DNA of 56,580 nucleotides from CAYSEW01 sp964430245 (GCA_964430245.1 CAYSEW010000017.1:1-56580), one strand, 5' to 3'. Positions 32,278-42,114 are shown, counted from the stretch's first letter. The notes: generated from the sequence alone by a model not told the origin. Made by a program: numbers and translations.

Positions 32278-33750
32278 ATGAAGTTTTTCAATCTTAATTT
32301 AAGAGGTCGTATCTATGTTTCTATGCTAGCTCTTATACTGCTATCTTTATTTGTAATAGGGATTACTACCATTATTTTCTTTAATGAACAAAACAAAGAA
32401 TACCATGAAAAAAGACTTCAAAGAAAAGAAAAAACAGTAATTACCTCTTTAAAAATTCTTTTTCAGGAACTTGATCTAAATGAAAAAATGGACTTTTTTC
32501 AAAAAGATTTTGATGATAAAATTCATGAGTTATCTGTCGTAAATAATATAGAGATCAATGTGTTTAATTTAGAAGGAGAAATTCTAATGTCTAGTAACTT
32601 TGAATATTCAGACACTACTTTTTATAAGACAAAAATTGCTGGGCCTATTTTAGATAAATTAAAGGCTAATGGGAAAAGACAAATCGAAAAAATTAATGCT
32701 AGTTATTTTAACACATATACCTATGTTAAAAATGAAAATACGAAAGAAAATATTGTTATCATTAACATCCCCTACAATACTGAATTATCCCCTGAAAAAA
32801 ATGAATTATCACGTTTTCTAACTACTTTATTGGAAGTCTACATTTTGCTTTTAATTGGCGCTAGCATAATTGCTTACTTATTATCAAATTATATTACAAA
32901 ATCATTGCGGGTAATTGCCGAAAAATTAAAATTAGTTAAGATAAATACTGTCAATGAATCTATTGAGTGGCAAGGAAATGATGAAATCGGTGCACTCATT
33001 AATGAGTACAATAATATGATCTCTCTGTTAGAAGAAAGTGCCTTGAAATTGGCTAAAAGTGAAAGAGAAAGTGCCTGGAGAGAAATGGCGAAACAAGTCG
33101 CTCATGAAATCAAAAACCCCTTAACTCCAATGCGCCTGAGCATACAACACCTTGAGAGATCCTTAGATCCAAATAGCCCTGCTTTTAAAAAGGATCTTGC
33201 CAATTTTTCAAAAAAATTAATCCAACAAATTGACACCTTAACAAGTATTGCAAATGAATTTTCAAGATTTGCTCAGATGCCAAAACTTCAAATGAACAAA
33301 GCTGACATTAAAGATATTATCAACACCACAATTGAATTATACAAGGATGTAAATCATCTTCAATTTAACTTTGATTATACTCAGTTAGAAGATGCATTTA
33401 TTAATGGTGATAAAGAACAATTAATACGGGTTTTCAATAACTTAGTGAATAACGCAATACAAGCAATACCTGATGAAAAAAATGGAACTATAAATATTGT
33501 GCTAAAAAAAGTAACCTCTAATTACCTAATCACTATTGTTGACAATGGAAGCGGTATGTCTGATGAAATTAAAGGGAAAATTTTTGAACCTAACTTCACC
33601 ACTAAATCAACAGGTGCTGGGCTTGGGCTTGCAATGGTTAAGCAAATAATAGATTCTCATCAAGGAAAAATTTCATTTATTTCAACTTTAGGAAAAGGAA
33701 CCTCTTTTTTTATTGAATTTCCAATTTTAGAAAATGAAGCAACAAGTTGA
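32278..33750 (+). CDS. Sensor histidine kinase, NtrY-like
   Basis: The 490-residue membrane kinase has an N-terminal membrane helix (about 14-36), a periplasmic sensor region (about 37-180) and a second helix (about 182-202). A HAMP-like linker follows, then a HisKA domain with His276 in AHEIKNPLTPMRLSIQHLERS. The HATPase domain has an N box (FNNLVNNAIQAI), DNGSGM and GAGLGLAM. The KNPLTPM H-box is characteristic of the NtrY/PleC-like group rather than the hybrid type. No response regulator gene is adjacent. It shares 17 bases with recO downstream, implying coupling. The signal is unknown. Confidence 0.92.
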   Translation: MKFFNLNLRGRIYVSMLALILLSLFVIGITTIIFFNEQNKEYHEKRLQRKEKTVITSLKILFQELDLNEKMDFFQKDFDDKIHELSVVNNIEINVFNLEGEILMSSNFEYSDTTFYKTKIAGPILDKLKANGKRQIEKINASYFNTYTYVKNENTKENIVIINIPYNTELSPEKNELSRFLTTLLEVYILLLIGASIIAYLLSNYITKSLRVIAEKLKLVKINTVNESIEWQGNDEIGALINEYNNMISLLEESALKLAKSERESAWREMAKQVAHEIKNPLTPMRLSIQHLERSLDPNSPAFKKDLANFSKKLIQQIDTLTSIANEFSRFAQMPKLQMNKADIKDIINTTIELYKDVNHLQFNFDYTQLEDAFINGDKEQLIRVFNNLVNNAIQAIPDEKNGTINIVLKKVTSNYLITIVDNGSGMSDEIKGKIFEPNFTTKSTGAGLGLAMVKQIIDSHQGKISFISTLGKGTSFFIEFPILENEATS

Positions 33751-34444
33751 AGGTTTGTTTTTAAGTGCTCAGAGTTACACTGAATCCTCTGTTATAATAC
33801 AATTGTTTACTAGACAATATGGACGCCAATCCTTTTTTTTTAAAGGTGTAAAGAAAAAAAATCAGCCTTATATTTTTCAGCCATTTCATTTTATTGAGTT
33901 CAGCTCATATTTTAACCCCGATAAAACCTTAAACTCTGGGAATGCACCTGTATTAATACATCCATTTCATGAGATTACAAATGATGTAAGAAAAGTAAGT
34001 ATTGCATTGTTTTTAACTGAAGTATTGCATTCACTTTTAAAAGAAGGCGTTTATTCGCCACTGCTTTATCCCTTTTTAGAAAAGTCAATTTCAGTTTTTG
34101 ACAAGCAATCTTTTAATCCAAATTTTCACCTAGTATTTTTAGTCAACTTACTGTCTTTTTTAGGAATTGAACCTAAAAATAATTATTCAAAAGCAAATCA
34201 ACTATTCAGCATTCATGACGCTCAATTTGTAAATGACACAAGCCACCAAATATGTGACAATAAAATATCTTCTGCCTTTTTTGATTTATTAGGCACGGAA
34301 ATTGATGCTTCAGTCAATATATTAACTGATAAAGCGGTTAGAAATGAGCTAATTGAATTAATTTTTAATTATTTAGAAATTCACTTTCAATTTAATGCTA
34401 AAAACATCAATTCTCATATAGTTTTAAAATCCATATTCAATTGA
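33734..34444 (+). CDS. recO: DNA repair protein RecO
   Basis: The 236-residue protein has the RecO N-terminal OB fold: VEGLFLSAQSYTESSVIIQLFTRQYG, then FFKGVKKK, the usual position for DNA and SSB contacts. A helical C-terminal domain carries FLNxLxxLGIEPKNNY-like text (LLSFLGIEPKNNY). RecO loads RecA with RecR at gapped DNA. The Cys4 zinc motif found in some RecO proteins is absent; only one Cys is visible. The ATG lies 17 bases inside the kinase gene, and the next gene starts three bases after its stop. Confidence 0.92.
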   Translation: MKQQVEGLFLSAQSYTESSVIIQLFTRQYGRQSFFFKGVKKKNQPYIFQPFHFIEFSSYFNPDKTLNSGNAPVLIHPFHEITNDVRKVSIALFLTEVLHSLLKEGVYSPLLYPFLEKSISVFDKQSFNPNFHLVFLVNLLSFLGIEPKNNYSKANQLFSIHDAQFVNDTSHQICDNKISSAFFDLLGTEIDASVNILTDKAVRNELIELIFNYLEIHFQFNAKNINSHIVLKSIFN

Positions 34445-34447
34445 TCC

Positions 34448-36868
34448 ATGCTTCATAAGATTCAATTATTATTGTTACTAATGCTTCCTTTTGCTGTTAT
34501 TTTTAGTCAGCAGGTAAAGGTGGTTAACGAATATTATGAGCCCATTGAAAATGTAGCCATATACACTCCAACTAATTCTACCTCAACACAAACCAATTAC
34601 AAAGGGGTTGCAGATCTTTCTCTTTTTAATGTTTCTGATACTCTTTATTTTTATGTCGAAGGCTATGAATTCTATTGGACAACAATAGATCAATTAATTA
34701 TTAATGAGCTGTGGGTTTTTCTGGAACAGTCTAATAACTTATTGCCTTCATTTGAATTGAATACTTTAAGAAATAATAAAAACAAGCTTATTGATGAGAA
34801 TCTTCATCAAGAAATTATAACTGAAGAAAAGCTAATAGAGCTTAATGCTCCTACTAGTGCAGACGCTCTTAAAGCATCCTCCGGAATAACCATTCAAAAA
34901 AGTCAACTAGGGGGAGGAAGTCCAATAATTAGAGGGTTTGAAGCTAACAGAGTATTATTAGTAATTGATGGCGTTCGTATGAATAACGCTATTTACAGAA
35001 ATGGACATTTGCAGAATAGTATTACTTTGGATAACAACATTCTTAGTCAAATAGACATTCAATATGGCCCCGGATCTGTTATTTATGGAAGTGATGCTAT
35101 AGGTGGAGTTGTTCATTTTCAGACCAAAGACCCCATATTATCTGATGACAGCGTAATTGTTAGTGGGTCTAGTCTATTTCGATACAACAATGCTAATAAC
35201 GAAATGACTGCACACGCAGATGTTTCAATTGGTGGTAAAAACTTAGGGAGTCTAACCTCTATTACCTATAATCAATTTGATGACCTTAGAATGGGAAGCA
35301 ATAGATTACATGGATATGAGCAATGGGGGCATATACCCTTTCAAGTTGCTAGTATTAATAATACTGATTCTCTATTGATCAACCCCGATTCCAATATACA
35401 TATTGGTAGTGGATATCAGCAATATAGCTTACTACAAAAATTTATTTATCGACCTAGTGATAAGGTAACTTTAAAAGTTAATACACAATTAAGCTCATCT
35501 TCTAATATTCCCAGATATGACCGTTTAAATAATGTAGAAAACGGAATTCCTGAGTATAGCGAATGGCATTATGGTCCTCAAAACAGATTCTTATTTGCGC
35601 TGTCTGGTGAATTTAACAATTACAATAAGTTTTATGACCGAGCTTCTATAATTGCTTCTTATCAAAGAATTGATGAAGATCGCATAACAAGAACCTTTAA
35701 AAACGATCTTAGAAGTGTAAGAGAAGAAGACGTTCATGTTTATGCTTTAAATTTTGATTTCGTTAAAATAATTGACTCTACTAAACAATTATTTTATGGC
35801 AACGAGCTCACTTATAATACTGTCTGGAGTAATGCTTTTAAGGAGAACATAATCAATTCTGAAATTTCTAAAGAATCAACTCGTTATCCTGATAATGGAA
35901 GCAATATGCTAACTAGTGCTTTATATAGTAGCTTTAAATGGCAGATCAATAAATTTAATCTACAAACTGGCATTAGGTACAGCCATACAATATTAAATGC
36001 TAATTTTAGTGATACTACTTTTTTTCAATTTCCTTTTGATAAGATCACCAGTAATAATGGAGCTCTAAGTGGGAGTTTTCAATTGGCTTATAACCCTTCA
36101 AAAAAAACAAATCTAATACTAGACCTTAGCTCTGGATACAGAACTCCTAATATTGATGACTTTGGAAAGGTCTTTAAAAAAGATAATTATGTAGTTACTC
36201 CTAATAATCATATTAAATCTGAATATGCTTATAGTGGTGAGCTTGGTCTGGTAAAGGCATTCTATAAAAAAAACAAAACACCACATCAGAGGTTACTAAC
36301 CTTCAGAGCTTCAGCATATGCTACCCTATTGGATAATGCCATTATTAGAGTAGATCATACTTTAAATGGAGAAGATTCTATATTATTTGATGGAATAATG
36401 TGTAAAGTAAGAACAAATGATAATGCTGAAAGAGCTCTTATCTATGGAGCTACAGGTACAGTTCAAGTTTATTTTTCAAAAGTATTATCTCTATCATCTT
36501 CTATAAATTATACACAAGGATATATTCTGGGTAATAATGAACCCTTTGGACACATCCCTCCTATTTTTGGAAGGTCAAGAATTCTTTTAGAAAAAAATAA
36601 ATGGGATATTGAAATTTTCTCTGAATACAATGGCTGGAAAAAAATTGAAGATTATGCTTCTGGTAGTGTCGATAACCCAAATGAAGCCACTATAGATGGA
36701 ACCCCCCCTTGGTATACATTAAATTTAAGACTTGGAATTGAACTTCATCCGCTTATTCAAATGCAAATTGCAGGCTATAATTTAATGGACACACACTACA
36801 AGGCCTTTGCTTCAGGAATCAGCGGTCCTGGGAGAAGCTTTATGATTTCTATAAGATCTGTTTTTTAA
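34448..36868 (+). CDS. TonB-dependent receptor, heme/hemoglobin-receptor-like
   Basis: The 806-residue outer-membrane receptor has a signal peptide (1-21) and a small carboxypeptidase-regulatory-like domain (about 22-100). The plug domain (about 115-225) has the hallmark SPIIRGFEANRVLLVIDGVRM and YGPGSVIYGSDAIGGVVHF. A 22-stranded barrel ends in an aromatic residue (ISIRSVF), with the TonB-dependent GYRTPNIDDFGK and YNLMDTHYKAF blocks near the end. The plug sequence is closest to the hemoglobin/transferrin/lactoferrin receptor group, so heme or an iron complex is a fair guess. No hemophore, Fur box or transport genes are adjacent to confirm it. Confidence 0.9.
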   Translation: MLHKIQLLLLLMLPFAVIFSQQVKVVNEYYEPIENVAIYTPTNSTSTQTNYKGVADLSLFNVSDTLYFYVEGYEFYWTTIDQLIINELWVFLEQSNNLLPSFELNTLRNNKNKLIDENLHQEIITEEKLIELNAPTSADALKASSGITIQKSQLGGGSPIIRGFEANRVLLVIDGVRMNNAIYRNGHLQNSITLDNNILSQIDIQYGPGSVIYGSDAIGGVVHFQTKDPILSDDSVIVSGSSLFRYNNANNEMTAHADVSIGGKNLGSLTSITYNQFDDLRMGSNRLHGYEQWGHIPFQVASINNTDSLLINPDSNIHIGSGYQQYSLLQKFIYRPSDKVTLKVNTQLSSSSNIPRYDRLNNVENGIPEYSEWHYGPQNRFLFALSGEFNNYNKFYDRASIIASYQRIDEDRITRTFKNDLRSVREEDVHVYALNFDFVKIIDSTKQLFYGNELTYNTVWSNAFKENIINSEISKESTRYPDNGSNMLTSALYSSFKWQINKFNLQTGIRYSHTILNANFSDTTFFQFPFDKITSNNGALSGSFQLAYNPSKKTNLILDLSSGYRTPNIDDFGKVFKKDNYVVTPNNHIKSEYAYSGELGLVKAFYKKNKTPHQRLLTFRASAYATLLDNAIIRVDHTLNGEDSILFDGIMCKVRTNDNAERALIYGATGTVQVYFSKVLSLSSSINYTQGYILGNNEPFGHIPPIFGRSRILLEKNKWDIEIFSEYNGWKKIEDYASGSVDNPNEATIDGTPPWYTLNLRLGIELHPLIQMQIAGYNLMDTHYKAFASGISGPGRSFMISIRSVF

Positions 36869-36893
36869 ATTAATGAAAGGATTGGTGAAAAAA

Positions 36894-37379
36894 TTAATCC
36901 AGCTTCATTCCTTTAGAATAATCCATAGGCATTACAGGAGTGTTTTTCTTTACTGAGAGCACAACAGTTGTTTGCATCTGCCCTATCTCTTCAATTAGTC
37001 CGAGTTTGCTAGAGACAATACGATCAAAGGCAGGAATATCTTTTACAACAATTCTGAGTTGATAATCAAAATTTCCTGTTAACTGTAAACACTCAACTAT
37101 TTCATCAACTTCATCAATCTTTGTTAAAAAGTTTTTAACTGCTGCACTATTTTGACGTTGCATGGAAACCTGAACCAAAGCCATAAACCCTAGTCCAAGT
37201 TTTGAAGTATTAACTTTTGCATGATAACTTGATATAAACCCTTGCTTTTCCAGCTTTTGTACCCTTCCTAAAGTTGGAGCAGCAGACAATCCAATTTGTT
37301 TGCTTAATTCAATATTTGTGATCTTACTATTTTCCTGAAGAACTCTTAAGATCTTTAAGTCAATTATATCAAGTTTCAT
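36894..37379 (-). CDS. Lrp/AsnC family transcriptional regulator
   Basis: The 161-residue protein has an N-terminal winged HTH (LDIIDLKILRVLQENSKIT...LSKQIGLSAAPTLGRVQKLEKQG) and a C-terminal RAM ligand-binding domain (about 65-145) with VSMQ, LTGNFDYQLRIV and IGQMQTTVVLS. Such proteins form octamers that bind amino acids and control amino-acid metabolism genes. It is the last gene after the cyclase on the minus strand but has its own clear promoter, so it is probably an independent, perhaps autoregulated unit. The effector cannot be read from sequence. Confidence 0.93.
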   Translation of the reverse strand: MKLDIIDLKILRVLQENSKITNIELSKQIGLSAAPTLGRVQKLEKQGFISSYHAKVNTSKLGLGFMALVQVSMQRQNSAAVKNFLTKIDEVDEIVECLQLTGNFDYQLRIVVKDIPAFDRIVSSKLGLIEEIGQMQTTVVLSVKKNTPVMPMDYSKGMKLD

Positions 37380-37414
37380 GTGAAATATATTATCAGCCCT
37401 AAGGTTGTTTAGAA

Positions 37415-37444
37415 CAAATATAAACTATTTATGAAAAAAACAAA
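37415..37444 (-). promoter_or_regulatory. Bacteroidota-type promoter of the Lrp/AsnC gene
   Basis: Read on the minus strand, TTTG (37444-37441), an 18-base spacer and TATATTTG (37422-37415) match the -33/-7 consensus TTTG / TAnnTTTG at every fixed base. The -7 box ends 35 bases before the start codon. This is the best promoter match I found in the window. Confidence 0.7.
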
Positions 37445-37452
37445 ATTATGTT

Positions 37453-38223
37453 TTATTGTTTTAGGCTAAAAAGCAATGGTCTTGATGGAGAAGCGTCATT
37501 TTCGAGATTAGAAAATGATAGGTTTAATAAGTATAAATCATCTAGGACATTATTAGGGACATATATTAATTCTGTTATTGTTCTGCTAAGGTCAATCTCA
37601 TTGTCGTAATTCCAAAATGCGCGATGGGCTAATAAACCACCTCCATCTTCTTCCTTGTCAATAGACGGCTGGTCAATTAATAAATGTTTTATGCCTGAGT
37701 CCCTTATATATTTAGCTGCATCAGGAAGTAAATAAGGCCAATTAGTATCGTTATGATCTCTGGATTTTTTGTCTATGGTATTAGGGGTTGTCCTTATGAT
37801 AAGCGCCTCAACATTTGAGTTTATCTTTCCTTTGATCTCCTTCATGCTTATCTGAAAATCTCCTTTTTTTTCAAACTCAGAAACATCACTGTCTATTTGT
37901 ATAGGCTCAATTGTTAATAGCTGAGCTAAAAAGTGATATTTTTTTAGCACTTGATTAACTGGGTGAATTTCCATAGATAAATGCCCCACACTTTCAGTGT
38001 GAGTACAATTACCATGAGGATTAAATAGTATGTTTCTAAAGTTAACATATCCTCCTTTTTGTACTGATCCTATGAATCTATCTGATATTACTGGAAAAAT
38101 CTTAATTGGCGGAACATACCAAGCTAAGGGACTATTAATTTCTGCTGTGACTAGAGAGATGTCTATGGGTTTATTCAAGTCTGCATACCAGCATTCATGG
38201 TCTATGGTTACTTCAACTTTCAT
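37453..38223 (-). CDS. Cyclase-family metal-dependent hydrolase (kynurenine formamidase-like)
   Basis: The 256-residue member of the putative cyclase family (PF04199) has the metal-binding block HGNCTHTESVGH (His70, His75, Glu77, His81). It corresponds to the HxGTHxDxPxH-type motif of arylformamidases but has Glu where Asp is usual and an extra Cys. A later ALIIRTTPN and HLLIDQPSIDKEEDGG carry the second set of conserved acidic residues. Substrates in the family include N-formylkynurenine and other amides; none can be assigned here. The start overlaps the hemW stop as TAATG, so it is translated from the hemW message. Confidence 0.8.
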   Translation of the reverse strand: MKVEVTIDHECWYADLNKPIDISLVTAEINSPLAWYVPPIKIFPVISDRFIGSVQKGGYVNFRNILFNPHGNCTHTESVGHLSMEIHPVNQVLKKYHFLAQLLTIEPIQIDSDVSEFEKKGDFQISMKEIKGKINSNVEALIIRTTPNTIDKKSRDHNDTNWPYLLPDAAKYIRDSGIKHLLIDQPSIDKEEDGGGLLAHRAFWNYDNEIDLSRTITELIYVPNNVLDDLYLLNLSFSNLENDASPSRPLLFSLKQ

Positions 38224-39353
38224 TAAGGCAAAATTATTAATTCTCTAGCTATATAGTCTGAAATAAAACGCATATTACCATCAACAAATAAATGGTCTTT
38301 ATCAATGCGAATAAAATTCTTCTTTTTAAACTCCTCTAACTGTTTTAAAAATACATTCTTTTGCTGTTGATTCAAATAATTTAAAACTTTATTAACTGAC
38401 ACCCCGAATATTGTTCTTGTTCCTAATAGAATTAATTCGTTTGCAATGTCTATTTCTGATAAGATTTCTTTTGATGAATTTAACGCTCCGCTATTGATTG
38501 ATTTTATATACTTGATATTATTTGATACATTCCATTTCCTTACTCTTTTACCATCAAATGAATGAGCGGATGGGCCTACTCCTAAATAAGGAGCTCGATC
38601 CCAATAGGCACTATTGTGCCTTGACCTAAATCCGTCCATTGAGAAATTAGATACTTCATATTGCTCGTAACCAGCATGATTTAAAGATTTAACTAATGCT
38701 TCGTATTCTAAATTACAAGCTTCTTGTTCTGGCATTACCTGTTTTTTTTCATTTACCCATTTATGTAGCGCTGTCTTTTCTTCTACAGTTAAATTATAGG
38801 CAGAAATGTGTGGAATATTTAATTCTAAAAGTTTCAATACTTCTTTATCCCAATTCCTATTCAATGATTTTGGAATTCCATAAATTATATCAGCACTAAT
38901 ATTTATAATCCCTGCGTCCTTTGCATTCTTGATGCAATTAATTGCCTGCTCAGCAGTATGAGAGCGATTCATCCAATTTAAAATGTGGTCTTGGAAAGAC
39001 TGTATTCCGATACTCAACCTATTTATTCCTGACCTTGCAAACCCTTTAATTAAATCAATAGTAAGATCTTCTGGATTAGCTTCTAATGTAATCTCTGCAT
39101 CTTTTGAAACCTCATAGTCATTTCGACATTGCTCGATCAGCTCTTTAATTTCATTTTCGCTAAGAATACTTGGAGTTCCTCCCCCAAAATAAATAGAACT
39201 TATGGGAGTTTCTAATTCTGTTTTTCTAATATGGATTTCCTCTTTAATACATTTTAATAACTCTTCTTTATAACCTAAAGAAGTGCTAAAATGAAAATCA
39301 CAATAGTTGCAGGCCTTACGGCAAAAAGGGATATGGATATAAACACCTGCCAA
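38223..39353 (-). CDS. hemW: Radical SAM family heme chaperone HemW
   Basis: The 376-residue protein has the radical SAM 4Fe-4S triad at the very N-terminus (Cys11, Cys15, Cys18 in FCRKACNYCDF). It continues with YFGGGTPSIL, the SIGIQSF block (around 137-143), DIIYGIP and the C-terminal HemW domain. HemW resembles HemN (coproporphyrinogen dehydrogenase) but lacks the longer HemN N-terminal region and acts as a heme-insertion factor. The YCDF sequence after the triad fits HemW. It lies five bases after the M1 aminopeptidase stop and overlaps the cyclase start. Confidence 0.93.
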   Translation of the reverse strand: MAGVYIHIPFCRKACNYCDFHFSTSLGYKEELLKCIKEEIHIRKTELETPISSIYFGGGTPSILSENEIKELIEQCRNDYEVSKDAEITLEANPEDLTIDLIKGFARSGINRLSIGIQSFQDHILNWMNRSHTAEQAINCIKNAKDAGIINISADIIYGIPKSLNRNWDKEVLKLLELNIPHISAYNLTVEEKTALHKWVNEKKQVMPEQEACNLEYEALVKSLNHAGYEQYEVSNFSMDGFRSRHNSAYWDRAPYLGVGPSAHSFDGKRVRKWNVSNNIKYIKSINSGALNSSKEILSEIDIANELILLGTRTIFGVSVNKVLNYLNQQQKNVFLKQLEEFKKKNFIRIDKDHLFVDGNMRFISDYIARELIILP

Positions 39354-39358
39354 TTATT

Positions 39359-42022
39359 TTAATTCTTAATATATTTCAAAACTTGATCATCAGTTTCTTT
39401 CTCTTTAAGCTCTGTGATTAATTCAGCTATTTGATTTTGCTTAGATCTATAATAATTCAGTTTTTTTTCTAATGATAATACCTCACTTCCATCTTCTCTT
39501 AGTTTATCCATTTCATTGGTCACCTCTTGTGCTTTTTCATTATAAAGGTCTTTTATTCTAATAATCATTTGATATCCAGACAATTTTACATACCAGGAAT
39601 AGCTGTTATTCACAACATCAACACAAATTGGAATGGAGGTTTCTATTTCTTCATCATTCTGTTGTAAAATAAATTTTAAATACTGTTGCATAAAACTGTA
39701 TTTATTAAAGCCGTTTAATTCTTTAATCGTTGTTCTGAAATATTCATGCTCTGTAGCTTTTCCAATCTCTGCATAAATACTAGCAATAGTAATGTTGATT
39801 AAAACGTTCTCAATTTCTTCCATGCCTTTGGCTAACTCAAGACCTCTTTGAGGGTCCACTTTCTTTATCGACTTTAGCGCTTCACTAATAACACGGTAAG
39901 AAGAATCTTTCAATGCTTGTATGTAAACTTCGTTTAGCTCTTGTTGTTCTACATCAACAAGCAAAGAAATCTTTTGAATGGCTGTTGCTCGAACTTTTGG
40001 ATGCGGGTCAGCTAATGCTAATTGTTTTAACTTTATAAATGCTTTTTTAGATTCTTCCTCGATAACACTGCTGAAGTTTTTCATGACCATTGTCTTGACA
40101 TTCCAAAAATCATGCTCTAATGCTATTAAAAAAGCATTAATTATTTCTTCATTGTTATTCCCCTTAAGTTGATCAATGGCTTCTTTTTTATCTAACCAAA
40201 GAGGTGCGTTTTTTAATTGGTAGATCCATTGGTCTATGGGTTTATGCTCAGTTTTTTTTGAAAGCACTACTTTATTAGCATCAATATTTACTAATAAAGG
40301 AGGGTTTTCGAGTGAATAAATAACGGTGTCAAACCTATTTAAAATCACATGTTCTTTCCTGTCTATTCCCTCATTGGTATATATATCAATATAAATAGGC
40401 AGTTTAAACAAAGGCCATTTTTCTAAATTTTGCTTTTGTGTTACCATTATTTTTATCTCTTTTTTTTCTGGTGAATATTCTTGCTGGATATCTAAAACAG
40501 GATATCCCTTTGCAAAAAACCACTGATTAAAAAACCAATTCAAATCTTCCCCTGCAACATCTTCAAAAGACATTCTTAAGTCGTGAGCCTCTGTTGTGCT
40601 ATAAGCATGTTTTATTAAATACCTTTTTAGGCCTTCGAAAAAAACAGCATCCCCTAAATAATCTCTGAGCATGTGTAAAATCCTTCCTCCTTTATTATAA
40701 GAATGACCATCAAACATATCTTCTTTATCTATATAATCAAACCTAATAAGGTCATAATGTCCACTCTGTTGTGCAGAAATAAAAAACCCTTCCATTTCAT
40801 AAAAAGCATTCATGTCAGCTTCCATTCTGCCATGTTCTTTTTCATCCCATAAGTATTGACTATAATTAGCAAAAGACTCATTCAATGGTAAGTTTGACCA
40901 GCTTTCACATGTAACCATATCTCCGAACCAATGATGAAAAAGCTCATGTGCAATTATAGATTCATTTCCGCCATCGATAATCTCTCTTTTAGTTTGGTGC
41001 AAAAATTCTCCATGTATAGTAGCCGTAGTATTTTCCATAGCGCCAGATACGTAATCCCTTACAACAACCTGATGATATTTAACCCAAGGGTAATCAACCC
41101 CTAATAATTTCGAAAAATAATTGAGCATTTTAGGCGTTTTTCCAAAAATAGCCATAGCGTGTTCTTCATACTCTGGCTCCACATAATAATGTACATCCAT
41201 CATCGATCCATCATTTTTTTTCCATACATCTTTTACAATTGAAAATTCACCAATTGCCATCATAAATAAGTAGGGTGAATGAGGCTGATCCATTTTCCAA
41301 TAATCAGTTCTTGTGCCGTCTCCATTAAGTGAAGCATAAACAAGTTCTCCGTTTGATAATGTTTTAAACCTGTCCTCAACTGTTATGTATATTTCTTGAG
41401 TTGTTTTTTCAATAGGGTCATCAATCGTGGGAAACCATACAGAGTTAGCTTCTGTTTGTCCTTGTGTCCATATTTGCTGAGGCTTGTTAGGTTCTGAACC
41501 ATCTGAATTAATAAAGTACAGTCCTTTAGCCATTGATATGGCTGAACTTCCCTTTTGTTTAACTTCTTCTGGACAAGCTGTGTATTTTATATAAACCTCA
41601 TATTGCTCTTCTCTTGAGAACTTTCTAGGCAACTGAATTTGTAAATAATATTGGTCATAATCATACTCCAATATTTCACTTTCTAATTCATTAATCAATG
41701 AAACTTCCAAAATCTCCATGCTCTTAGCGTCTAGAACCAATTGATCAGTATTGTGAAAATAAGGCTTCACTTTTAACCATGCCTCCCCGTTCATTTTTTT
41801 CTGTTCCCAGTTAAAGTTTACTTTCAGCATTGTATGAACTATATCATTGCTTCTTTTTTCACTAGCTTGATAACTGGGTATTTCTTCCTGAATATTTACT
41901 ATTTTCTGTGGCTCAATTTCTGTGTCAGAAGAAGCTACTATAGGTTTTTTATTAAATACAGAACATGAAAACAAAAGAAGTATAGGGGAAAAAATAATGA
42001 AGTAATTTGATTTGTTTCTCAT
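39359..42022 (-). CDS. M1 family aminopeptidase lipoprotein with HEAT-like C-terminus
   Basis: The 887-residue metallopeptidase has a lipobox ending at Cys20 (LLLFSC), so it is probably anchored in the envelope. The N-terminal saddle domain is followed by the substrate-binding GAMEN (327-331) and the zinc site HELFH (His359, Glu360, His363) with Glu382 in NESF. Catalytic residues are complete. After the thermolysin-like domain, residues from about 620 to 780 form HEAT-type helical repeats (PHPKVRATAIQKIS), and the last 80 residues are a coiled coil. It likely trims peptides in the periplasm or at the surface. It is the first gene of a unit with hemW and the cyclase gene. Confidence 0.93.
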   Translation of the reverse strand: MRNKSNYFIIFSPILLLFSCSVFNKKPIVASSDTEIEPQKIVNIQEEIPSYQASEKRSNDIVHTMLKVNFNWEQKKMNGEAWLKVKPYFHNTDQLVLDAKSMEILEVSLINELESEILEYDYDQYYLQIQLPRKFSREEQYEVYIKYTACPEEVKQKGSSAISMAKGLYFINSDGSEPNKPQQIWTQGQTEANSVWFPTIDDPIEKTTQEIYITVEDRFKTLSNGELVYASLNGDGTRTDYWKMDQPHSPYLFMMAIGEFSIVKDVWKKNDGSMMDVHYYVEPEYEEHAMAIFGKTPKMLNYFSKLLGVDYPWVKYHQVVVRDYVSGAMENTTATIHGEFLHQTKREIIDGGNESIIAHELFHHWFGDMVTCESWSNLPLNESFANYSQYLWDEKEHGRMEADMNAFYEMEGFFISAQQSGHYDLIRFDYIDKEDMFDGHSYNKGGRILHMLRDYLGDAVFFEGLKRYLIKHAYSTTEAHDLRMSFEDVAGEDLNWFFNQWFFAKGYPVLDIQQEYSPEKKEIKIMVTQKQNLEKWPLFKLPIYIDIYTNEGIDRKEHVILNRFDTVIYSLENPPLLVNIDANKVVLSKKTEHKPIDQWIYQLKNAPLWLDKKEAIDQLKGNNNEEIINAFLIALEHDFWNVKTMVMKNFSSVIEEESKKAFIKLKQLALADPHPKVRATAIQKISLLVDVEQQELNEVYIQALKDSSYRVISEALKSIKKVDPQRGLELAKGMEEIENVLINITIASIYAEIGKATEHEYFRTTIKELNGFNKYSFMQQYLKFILQQNDEEIETSIPICVDVVNNSYSWYVKLSGYQMIIRIKDLYNEKAQEVTNEMDKLREDGSEVLSLEKKLNYYRSKQNQIAELITELKEKETDDQVLKYIKN

Positions 42023-42114
42023 TGAATAGCGTTTTAATTAGCAACAAAGATGAAAAATTGTTAGTAAAACAGAAGGTTAAAGATTTAATTTGTTTAATTA
42101 TCTTCGCAAAAGAA

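Noticed and set aside
36872..36909. Imperfect hairpin between the TonB receptor and Lrp genes as a bidirectional terminator
   Set aside because: The stem (AATGAA/TTCATT plus GGATT/AATCC) has unequal bulges, no T-run on either strand, and overlaps the end of the Lrp coding region.
42007..42114. Upstream in-frame ATG for the biotin carrier protein
   Set aside because: It overlaps the start of the divergent aminopeptidase gene and adds 36 residues unrelated to the family; the ATG at 42115 fits.
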